Shown piece by piece: positions 52,297 through 59,320 of a stretch of DNA of 64,000 bases (positions are counted from its first letter, which is position 1; each line of letters starts with the position of its first letter). Origin of the DNA: CAJINA01 sp964647585 (GTDB taxonomy: Bacteria; Desulfobacterota; Desulfobacteria; Desulfobacterales; CAJINA01); assembly GCA_964647585.1 (NCBI GenBank), contig CAZYGG010000012.1, forward strand, positions 1 through 64,000, read 5' to 3'. The notes beneath the pieces were generated by a model. The model had not been told where the DNA came from. It saw nothing but the letters and a program-made list of their open reading frames with translations, and searched no databases. The position numbers and the translations under genes were made by a program.

Positions 52297-53405
52297 AAGA
52301 TCCCCCTTGCGATGGCGTTGACGATCTTTGCCCTGAAACCCGCCTGAGCAAGCAAGGCCTCTTCCCCGGGATTCGAGATAAAACCAGCTTCCAACAGTAT
52401 GGCGGGCATTTTTGCTTTTCGCAAGACAAAAAAGTTGGCCGAATGGATGCCCCGGCTCTTAAAAGGCAGCTCTGATTTGAACCGGTTTTGGAAACCAACC
52501 GCGAATTTTCCGCTCTCCTGCCAGTTGACTTTCTGGCCGAAGGCCGCCAGTATCTGTTCAATATCTATATAGCCCCGTTTTCGTTGTTTTTTCTCGTCGT
52601 AGCTGAGAACCGTATTTTCCAGCGAAGCCACCCGGGCCGCTTCGGTACTGGAGGCCTTTTCGGAACAAAAATAGGTCTCGGATCCATGTGCCTGCCTGTT
52701 TTTATTGGCATTTATGTGGATGCTGATGAAAAGATCGGCGCGGTACTGGTTGGCGATAACCGTCCGTTCACTCAGGGGAACGTAGTAATCACCCGTTCGG
52801 GTCAGAAAGGATCTCACCTGTCCTTTTTCCGCCAACAACTGATGCAGCCGGCGGGCCAGGTCAAGCGTAACGGCCTTCTCCTGTAAGCCGTTTTTGCCCA
52901 CCGCCCCAGCATCGAATCCCCCATGCCCCGGGTCGATAACCACCCGTCTGACGCGATACCCCAGGCCGGCATCGGAGGTGAGTCTTTGCGACATCGTTTG
53001 TGCTTCCTGGAGCGCGGCCTGTTCGGCCCGCGCATCGACACTGGTCTTGTGTCTGGCACCCGCGAGCGGTTTTTGGGTCATAATGTCAATCATCATGCGG
53101 GAATAGGTATCGTCAGGATTGATCCGGATCGCTTCCCGAAAGGCCCCCACCGCCTCGGCGGACCGACCCAACTCTCTCAGGGCCCGTCCCAGCAGCCCGA
53201 AAGCCCAGTCGCTCGACGGATCCAGTTTGACCGCCCGGGTCAGTACCTCAACCGCGCTGGCAAACTCTCTTTTTTGTATAAACGCCTGGCCTTTCAAAGC
53301 ATATTCAAAAGCGCTGCTGCCCCGCAATACACCCGGCGCCAGCAATACACCCGATAGCCCCATAGCACCCTTTCCCAGGGTTTTTAAAAAAGCCCTGCGA
53401 TCCAT
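52293..53405 (-). CDS. N-acetylmuramoyl-L-alanine amidase with Tat signal and TPR region
   Basis: Exported cell-wall hydrolase of about 370 residues. MDRRAFLKTLGKGAMGLSGV is a twin-arginine signal. TPR units cover residues 35-110 (FASAVEVLTRAVKLDPSSD; SAEAVGAFREAIRINPDD). The amidase_3 zinc domain begins with VVIDPGHGGFDAGAVG, with E in LQEKAVTLDL, H in ADLFISIHINA and the catalytic E in AILLEAGFISNPGEE. It cleaves the stem peptide from muramic acid. The inner ATG (53405) places the Tat motif at the N-terminus; an ATG six codons earlier is possible. First gene of the envelope operon. Confidence 0.9.
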   Translation of the reverse strand: MDRRAFLKTLGKGAMGLSGVLLAPGVLRGSSAFEYALKGQAFIQKREFASAVEVLTRAVKLDPSSDWAFGLLGRALRELGRSAEAVGAFREAIRINPDDTYSRMMIDIMTQKPLAGARHKTSVDARAEQAALQEAQTMSQRLTSDAGLGYRVRRVVIDPGHGGFDAGAVGKNGLQEKAVTLDLARRLHQLLAEKGQVRSFLTRTGDYYVPLSERTVIANQYRADLFISIHINANKNRQAHGSETYFCSEKASSTEAARVASLENTVLSYDEKKQRKRGYIDIEQILAAFGQKVNWQESGKFAVGFQNRFKSELPFKSRGIHSANFFVLRKAKMPAILLEAGFISNPGEEALLAQAGFRAKIVNAIARGIL

Positions 53406-53657
53406 ACCCAAATACCCACCCATTAAAACTCTATTAATATTTACAATGACTTGAAATATGAAAGATTCCCATTAAAAACACACACCCGAGTGTTAAGCTG
53501 TTGGATCTAATTTTAAAGTTTGGCATAAGTTAAAAAAAAATCCAACCAGAATTCCCGGAAACAGAATCGGTCAACTGACTTTCCATATAGTACCTGACTG
53601 TGGTATTGTATGTTCTCTAAAAATAGTCCCCCGGCACCTGGCGGGGAGAGGGCATCC

Positions 53658-54426
53658 ATGCAGTTCATAAAGACAAGCTTGCTAATCACTATAATCGTCC
53701 TGGTATATGGCGTACACGCCCTGGCCGCCCCCCCCGTTGCTGACGGTTGTCACGGATGAGTTCCCGCCATATAACTATACCATCGACGGAAAGATCAAAG
53801 GTATTTCAACAACTGTCGTCATTGAAACCCTGAAAAGGTCCGGGTTAAATTACCACCTCCAAGTGTACCCCTGGACAAGCGCCTATAAAGATATCGCCCT
53901 GAAAAAACCAAACGTACTCATCTACTCAATCTACAGGAGTCCTAAGCGGGAGCCACTCTTTGCCGCCTGGGTCGGACCGATCCTGCCGCCGGCTGCAGTC
54001 TATTTCTACAAGCTCAAGGCGCGTTCCGACATAAAGGTCGTCACCCTGGATGAAGCCAGGCGCTATCGGATCGGGGTCACTCGGGATGATTACATCCATG
54101 AATTACTGAAAAAACTAAGCTTCCCCCGCCTTGAAGTAGCCGGTGATGCGCTTTCAAATACCCGGAATATTTTATCCAGAAGAGTGGACCTGATCCCTTC
54201 CTATGCGCTTTCCCTGGCCGCCCGGCTTCGGCAAATGGGCGAACCTTTTAACGTGGTTGAAAGCACCCTCATCCTGGTTCCGACGGAAACGTCTAAACTT
54301 TATATGGCGCTGAGCCGGGGAACCAACCCGGAAATTATCGCGCAGATACAAACTGCCTTTTCCAAGGCCCAGGCTGAAAGGGTCATTGACCGGGCACTGA
54401 ATAAGTATCTGGAGGGTAGAGAGTAA
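53658..54426 (+). pseudogene. family-3 solute-binding protein gene, frameshifted at a C8 tract
   Basis: ATG at 53658 with GGGGAGAGG upstream encodes a clean signal peptide (MQFIKTSLLITIIVLVYGVH then ALAAPP). It runs out of frame at eight C (53728-53735) and stops at 53757-53759. The mature part continues in the next frame from LTVVTDEFPPYNYTIDGK to a stop at 54426, with regions typical of extracellular solute-binding family 3. Removing one C restores a full protein of about 255 residues. It may be a phase-variable gene, a fresh pseudogene or a sequencing error. Internal starts would give a signal-less protein. A nitrilase gene follows after 49 bases. Confidence 0.8.
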
Positions 54427-54475
54427 TAACTCACCCTGCAGGCAAGCCTGACGCACAAAAAGGGGTCCTCTGATC

Positions 54476-55426
54476 ATGTCCGATAACTTAAAAGTGGGGC
54501 TGGCCCAGATCGCCCCGGACTGGCTGAACCGCGATAAAACGCTTTCTAAAATTGAAACCTATGTGGCCAGGGCTGCCAAACAAGCGTGCCGCCTGGTTGT
54601 GTTCGGCGAGGCGTTGGTCCCGGGGTACCCGTTCTGGATTGAACTCACCGAGGGTGCCCGTTTTAATTCCCCGGTTCAAAAAGAGATTCACGCTTATTAC
54701 ATGTCCCAGGCTGTACAGGTAGGCGCCGGTGACCTGGAACCGCTCTGCACACTGGCAGCCCAAAACAGATTAGCGGTCGTGGTCGGCTGTATCGAGCGGG
54801 CTGCCGACCGGGGCGGCCACAGTCTCTATTGTTCACTGGTATATATCACCCCCGATGGCCGGATCGGATCCGTCCACCGAAAACTGATGCCCACCTATGA
54901 AGAGCGGCTGACCTGGTCACCCGGTGACGGCCACGGGCTGCAGGTTCATCCCCTGGGCGCTTTTACCGTGGGCGGCCTCAACTGCTGGGAAAACTGGATG
55001 CCCCTGGCCCGCAGCGCCCTGTACGCCCAGGGAGAAGACCTGCACGTGGCTATCTGGCCTGGCGGCGTTCACAACACCCGGGACATCACCCGCTTTATCG
55101 CCAGAGAGGCCCGTTCCTATGTTCTGTCGGTTTCCGGGTTGATGCGCAAATCTGATATTTCCTCCAAGATACCCCATGCCGACAAAATTATGGCCGGCGC
55201 CCCAGAAGTGATGGCCAACGGCGGCTCCTGCCTTGCCGGCCCGGATGGAGAATGGGTAATAGAACCACAGCTTGAGACTGAAGGATTATATACCGCAACT
55301 CTGGACCATGCAAAGATCAGACAGGAGCGACAGAACTTTGATCCATCCGGCCACTATTCCCGCCCGGATGTCACTCGCTTAGTGCTGAACCGTAAACGCC
55401 AGTGCGTTCTTGAAATAGAAAAGTAA
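54476..55426 (+). CDS. nitrilase-family carbon-nitrogen hydrolase
   Basis: Cytoplasmic nitrilase of 316 residues. Catalytic triad E45 (VVFGEALVPGYPFW), K136 (SVHRKLMPTYEERLTW) and C170 (GGLNCWENWMPLARSALYAQ). The CWENWMPLAR form is specific to true nitrilases rather than amidases, so hydrolysis of a nitrile to acid and ammonia is predicted. AAAAAGGGG precedes the ATG. Directly downstream of the binding-protein gene, which may once have supplied the substrate. Confidence 0.9.
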   Translation: MSDNLKVGLAQIAPDWLNRDKTLSKIETYVARAAKQACRLVVFGEALVPGYPFWIELTEGARFNSPVQKEIHAYYMSQAVQVGAGDLEPLCTLAAQNRLAVVVGCIERAADRGGHSLYCSLVYITPDGRIGSVHRKLMPTYEERLTWSPGDGHGLQVHPLGAFTVGGLNCWENWMPLARSALYAQGEDLHVAIWPGGVHNTRDITRFIAREARSYVLSVSGLMRKSDISSKIPHADKIMAGAPEVMANGGSCLAGPDGEWVIEPQLETEGLYTATLDHAKIRQERQNFDPSGHYSRPDVTRLVLNRKRQCVLEIEK

Positions 55427-55477
55427 AGCATTCTGGCCTGGAGGGCCAGGTTTTTAAAGGCAAAATAAGAACCCGAT

Positions 55478-55695
55478 CATCGCGCCAAGACGCAAAGGCG
55501 CAAAGGAAAACAAAGAATTTTCCGGCTTCGCCGGTTGAAACCAAAATTGCTCAGGACCATTGGGTTATGTGGTTTTTCCACACGAAGTGCGACTAAATTT
55601 CAGGCTTGGTCTTCTTTGCGCCCCTGCGTTTTGGCGCGATGCATTGGTTCTAATTTTCCTGGCGCTTTGGCGCTGGCGAGACACAAAGGTCTTTA
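55478..55695. repeat. dispersed inverted repeat of GCGCCAAGACGCAAAG type
   Basis: CGCGCCAAGACGCAAAGGCG (55481-55500) is complementary to CTTTGCGCCCCTGCGTTTTG and GGCGCGATG (55616-55643); a third related piece GGCGCTTTGGCGCTGGCGAG lies at 55663. No gene in the 288-base gap. Confidence 0.65.
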
Positions 55696-55714
55696 TCAAA
55701 ATGGAGAAGCTACA

Positions 55715-56557
55715 ATGGAAAAAACGCTTATAGACACTTTGCCAAAATTTCTCGAAACCCTGGGACTTAACGAAGAACCCATGGGGAGTTACTTCACGGG
55801 AAGTAAACCTGAATCCGGTTTCTCGCCGAAACCGATGGATCTGCCCACCCGCGAAAAAGAAACCGAGAACAAGGTTGACTGGCCGACGGTGTTTGACAAT
55901 TTCTCCTGTGCCCTCGGTCATATATGGCGTGCACGCAAGAAGAAAACCGCCGCCTGTTTCTCAGCCGAGCAGTTTGGCTGCCCCGGCGCCGCTTTCTGGC
56001 TCGGTTTCAACAAGCCCCAGGTGGAAACCATCATCCACTATGTATCCACCGGCATCCCCGACCGCATGCGGGGGGAGCACTACTGTGACTCACCGGACAA
56101 CCTGCGCCAGATTTTTGAATATGTCGATCCGCCCCCGGCGGCGGCCCGGTACTGCGTCTTTAAACCGGTCAGCCAATTTGCGGGCGACGATGTCCCGGAA
56201 CTGGTGCATTTCTTTACCCGGCCGGAAACGCTGGGCGGCCTGCACCAGTTGGCCACCTATGTAACCAACGACCCGGAGGTGGTGGCGTCACCCTGGAGTG
56301 CCGCCTGCGGCAGCCTGGTGGTGTGGCCTCGGCGATATCTGGCCGAGGGACGGCCCCGGGCGGTTTTGGGGGGATGGGATGCTTCCGCCCGCAAATTTTT
56401 CAAGACCGACGAGCTCTCTTTTACCGTGCCCTTTGATCTGTTTACCAGCATGCTGGCTCGTTTTGAAGACTCATTCCTTAAAACCAAGACATGGTCAACG
56501 GTCCGCAAAAAAATAGACCGTAGTAAAAAGGCCTGGGGAGAAATTAAAAATGACTGA
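55715..56557 (+). CDS. DUF169-family protein
   Basis: Protein of 280 residues of the DUF169 type, found widely in anaerobes and methanogens. It has GLNEEPMGSYFT near the start, CALGHIWRARKKK, FGCPGAAFWLGF, and a C-terminal TVPFDLFTSMLARFEDSFL. Several conserved cysteines (C in FSCALGH, FGCPG, HYCDSP, RYCVF, SAACGS) suggest a metal or cofactor. The ATG at 55715 has GGAG about ten bases upstream; the frame to 55535 is repeat sequence. It overlaps metF by eight bases, hinting at a one-carbon or corrinoid role. Confidence 0.82.
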   Translation: MEKTLIDTLPKFLETLGLNEEPMGSYFTGSKPESGFSPKPMDLPTREKETENKVDWPTVFDNFSCALGHIWRARKKKTAACFSAEQFGCPGAAFWLGFNKPQVETIIHYVSTGIPDRMRGEHYCDSPDNLRQIFEYVDPPPAAARYCVFKPVSQFAGDDVPELVHFFTRPETLGGLHQLATYVTNDPEVVASPWSAACGSLVVWPRRYLAEGRPRAVLGGWDASARKFFKTDELSFTVPFDLFTSMLARFEDSFLKTKTWSTVRKKIDRSKKAWGEIKND

Positions 56558-57425
56558 AATAACCGCTTCCGGTCCCCTTTTCGAAACCAGTCTGATGGAT
56601 TCAAACAAATTTATCACTACCATCGAAGTCGTTCCGCCGGCGGGTGCGGATCCGGGTCCGTTGCTGGCGACCCTGGCGTCTTTGGGCGACCTGCCGGTAG
56701 ACGGTTTTAGTGTGGCCACCAACCCGGTGGCCAAGGCCAGGATGAGCGCCATGGCCCTCTGTGCCCTCATCCAGCAGCAAACCGGTCGCCAGGCAATTTT
56801 GCACTGTACCATCCGGGATCACAATGTCATCAGTCTGCAGGGTGAACTCTGGGGTGCCCTGGCCCTGGGGCTGCGCACGGTCATGGCCGCCACCGGTGAT
56901 TTCGTCGCCCTGGGGGACCGGGCGCGTACCACCATGGTTAAGGATGTGAACGTCTATGACCTGGTTGAAATGTCACGTAACAGCGGACTTTACACAGGCG
57001 CGGTTTTCGACACCCACCCGGAGAGAAAGGACGGTCTGAAACAGGCTGTCCGCCGTCTGGAAAAAAAGAAGGCGGCCGGTGCCCAGTTTGCCGTTACCCA
57101 GCCGGTATACGACCGCATCTCGGCCGAGCGGCTGGCCAATGCCACCGCCCACATCGAAATCCCCATTATTTTAGGGATTTTGCCCCTGCGCACCCCCCGG
57201 CATGCCACATTTCTCCACGAAAAAGTGGCCGGTATCGCGGTGCCCAAACATGTGCGCGAACAGATGGAGCAGGCCGCCGACCCGATCGAAGCCGGCATCC
57301 GCAACGCCCGCGACATGCTGGGCATCGCCCGGGAACGGTTTGCGGGCGCCTGCATCATGCCGCCTTTCGACCATTTTGAAATCCTGCCGGACATTTTCCG
57401 GAACCAGCAACTCTCCCTGCTTTGA
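56550..57425 (+). CDS. metF: 5,10-methylenetetrahydrofolate reductase
   Basis: TIM-barrel flavoprotein of 291 residues reducing methylene- to methyl-tetrahydrofolate, for methionine synthesis or the Wood-Ljungdahl pathway. Family regions: FITTIEVVPPAGADPGPLL, DGFSVATNPVAKARMS, LHCTIRDHN, VMAATGDFV, and AGAQFAVTQPVYD with ILGILPL. It starts inside the end of the DUF169 gene. The partner MetV-like cysteine protein is absent; DUF169 takes that position. Confidence 0.9.
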   Translation: MTEITASGPLFETSLMDSNKFITTIEVVPPAGADPGPLLATLASLGDLPVDGFSVATNPVAKARMSAMALCALIQQQTGRQAILHCTIRDHNVISLQGELWGALALGLRTVMAATGDFVALGDRARTTMVKDVNVYDLVEMSRNSGLYTGAVFDTHPERKDGLKQAVRRLEKKKAAGAQFAVTQPVYDRISAERLANATAHIEIPIILGILPLRTPRHATFLHEKVAGIAVPKHVREQMEQAADPIEAGIRNARDMLGIARERFAGACIMPPFDHFEILPDIFRNQQLSLL

Positions 57426-57436
57426 AGGCTGCAACG

Positions 57437-57895
57437 ATGAAAACGGGCAGGGAAACTTTTGGCAAAGAAGCCGGTACCTATGCACTCGTCATGCGACTGG
57501 CCCGGACAACAACCCTCCCGGTGGGCAAATTGGGACCGGTGACGTTTGTGGCCGGCTATTACATCTATACCGGCAGCGCGTTTGGTCCCGGGGGGCTGGC
57601 CGCCCGCATCGGACACCATTTGAGACCTTCTGAAAAGTGCCACTGGCACATAGATTACCTGCGGCGGTTTACTGAAGTTAATGAAATCTGGTACACCATC
57701 CATCCGGAAAAGTATGAGTGCCGCTGGGCGATTATTTTTAACCATACCCGGGGAGCCCGGATCATGGTCCCCGGGTTCGGTGCCTCCGACTGCCGCTGTA
57801 CAGCCCACCTGTTCTATTTTAAAAGAAAACCCGGCCTCAGAACTTTCCGGCAAAAAATTGAAACCCCGGTGTTCTGTAAAGGAATAGAAGCGTGA
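57437..57895 (+). CDS. DUF123 (GIY-YIG-like) protein
   Basis: Small protein of 152 residues of the DUF123/COG1833 family, an Uri-type endonuclease-like fold. Key pieces are GTYALVMRLARTT, FVAGYYIYTGSAFGPGGLAARIG and LRPSEKCHWHIDYLRR, then ECRWA, PGFGASDCRCTAHLFYF. The YIYTGSAFGPGGLAARI region is the degenerate GIY-YIG core. The ATG at 57437 was chosen over a TTG at 57422. It overlaps the next gene by four bases. Confidence 0.87.
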   Translation: MKTGRETFGKEAGTYALVMRLARTTTLPVGKLGPVTFVAGYYIYTGSAFGPGGLAARIGHHLRPSEKCHWHIDYLRRFTEVNEIWYTIHPEKYECRWAIIFNHTRGARIMVPGFGASDCRCTAHLFYFKRKPGLRTFRQKIETPVFCKGIEA

Positions 57896-58665
57896 CTGAT
57901 TACCTGTGCGTTGATCGCCAGAAGCTTGAAATTGCCTGGTACGGCCCGAGGCCGGACAAAGCGCCAACCCTGGTCTTCCTCCATGAAGGCCTGGGATGTG
58001 TGGCCCTCTGGCGGGACTTCCCGGCAAAACTGGCCGCCGCAACCGGCTGCGGCGCCTTTGTCTACAGCCGGCTGGGCTATGGCAAATCCGGTCCATGTGA
58101 GCTGCCGCGCCCGATCCGGTTCATGCACACTGAGGGGCTGGATATGCTGCCCCGGGTGCTGGCTGCCGCCGGTATTAAAGAGTGTATCCTGATCGGCCAT
58201 TCCGACGGCGGTTCCATCGCGATTGTGTACGCGGGCGGCACACCGGCGCTTCCCCTGCGGGGACTGATCACCGAAGCGGCCCATGTATTCTGCGAACAGT
58301 TATCGGTTGACTCCATAGAAGATGCCAGAAAGCAGTATGAGGAAAACGATCTGCGCCAGAAACTGCTTAAATATCATGGCGCCAATACGAAATGTGCTTT
58401 CCGGGGATGGAACGACGTCTGGCTGAACCCGGATTTCATGGCCTGGAATATCGAGGAATACCTGCCGGGAATTCAAGTACCCATGCTGGCCATACAGGGA
58501 AAAGGTGACCAATACGGCACCGACGCCCAAATTCAGTCCATCAAGCAAAAGACCGGACCGGCCACAAAAACCCTGCTGCTTCCGGATTGCCGGCATGCGC
58601 CGCATGCAGAACAGGAGCAGGCCACCCTTGAGGCGATGCAGACATTCATACAAAACCTCCTGTAA
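57892..58665 (+). CDS. alpha/beta hydrolase
   Basis: Alpha/beta hydrolase of 257 residues with GTG start overlapping the DUF123 stop (GTGA) and AAAGGAATAG upstream. Oxyanion loop FLHEGLGCVALWRDFP, nucleophile elbow LIGHSDGGSIA, acid in GKGDQYGT and histidine in DCRHAPHAEQE complete the triad. The family includes carbon-carbon-bond hydrolases and haloperoxidase-like esterases. Last gene of the nitrilase-to-hydrolase block. Confidence 0.87.
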   Translation: MTDYLCVDRQKLEIAWYGPRPDKAPTLVFLHEGLGCVALWRDFPAKLAAATGCGAFVYSRLGYGKSGPCELPRPIRFMHTEGLDMLPRVLAAAGIKECILIGHSDGGSIAIVYAGGTPALPLRGLITEAAHVFCEQLSVDSIEDARKQYEENDLRQKLLKYHGANTKCAFRGWNDVWLNPDFMAWNIEEYLPGIQVPMLAIQGKGDQYGTDAQIQSIKQKTGPATKTLLLPDCRHAPHAEQEQATLEAMQTFIQNLL

Positions 58666-58785
58666 AACTGAGCAGATGGTGCGCTTTATCCACGTAGACC
58701 TGATCGGGGAAAGCTGAAAAGTCTTCAGCCTACGGCTCTGACTTGGCCACGGAACTGTTTTTTGGACCAAATAAACCCAAAAGTC

Positions 58786-58816
58786 TTGACAAAATGCTCA
58801 TAGTTACCCTTATAAT
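58786..58816 (+). promoter_or_regulatory. promoter of the 6S-like RNA
   Basis: TTGACA (58786-58791) and TATAAT (58811-58816) with a 19-bp spacer; both hexamers perfect. Transcription would start near 58823, where the structured RNA begins. Confidence 0.7.
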
Positions 58817-58822
58817 ACCCAT

Positions 58823-58991
58823 ATGTCCCCCTTCCGAACCTCCAGTTCGCTCAGTAACTGACCAGATATGGGCGTCTGCCCGGACACTTAAACCGGCTGG
58901 GTGCTTCCCTGGGTAGACAGGCCGGGGAACCGGTAACCAAATCCTTACCAGCTTATACCATAAGCAAATTGGAGCGGAGGGGGGACTTTTT
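58823..58991 (+). ncRNA. ssrS: structured small RNA, candidate 6S RNA
   Basis: About 169 bases with its own promoter and terminator. The ends pair: GTCCCCCTTCCG then CTCCAGTT (58825-58847) with AATTGGAG then CGGAGGGGGGAC (58967-58986), forming a closing helix of about 20 bp with a 3-base bulge and two G-U pairs. It is followed by TTTTT. Inside, GGGC-GTCT-GCCC, CCGGCTGGG...GGCCGG, GGTAACC-related and GCTTA-TACCA-TAAGC hairpins are possible. Size, long closing stem and a CTGACCAGATAT tract recalling CTGAGCCGATAT in E. coli 6S RNA suggest the RNA-polymerase regulator 6S. The usual neighbours zapA and ygfA are absent. Confidence 0.55.
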
Positions 58992-59116
58992 CCCGCCTCA
59001 ATAGCGTCCACCCGCACAGAATCCTTATTAAGTCCCGGGGAAACAAGATCTGTTGAGTTGATTGAACACCCCAGGTATAGTACGTTGGTCTTCCACTTGA
59101 TGGAACACGCAATGAT

Positions 59117-59290
59117 AGAACCCATCTCAAAAAATCTTTTTGTCGGGCGTAGCTCGAAGAGCGACGACTGATTGGCCCAATCTCGGCGTTGGGCGCGAAA
59201 TTTAAGTCCTCGAAATACCGGAGTATTCCTCCGGTTCAAATGTCGCGCCCGCCTTGATATTGAACCAAAATCCGTTTTTTAGATAGATTC
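59117..59290 (+). repeat. dispersed element, copy 6 (174 bp), reverse orientation
   Basis: AACCCATCTCAAAAAATC at the left and CCGTTTTTTAGATAGATTC at the right. Core CCAATCTCGGCGTTGGGCGC and GAAATACCGGAGTATTCCTCC is the reverse complement of the other copies. It lies 30 bases before the kinase ATG. Confidence 0.8.
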
Positions 59291-59320
59291 TAAACAGTTG
59301 TCTAAGATCGCAGGTAAACT

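Noticed and set aside
58730..59239. 169-codon minus-strand frame between hydrolase and kinase
   Set aside because: Crosses the structured RNA and the dispersed element; no ribosome site and no protein-like pattern.
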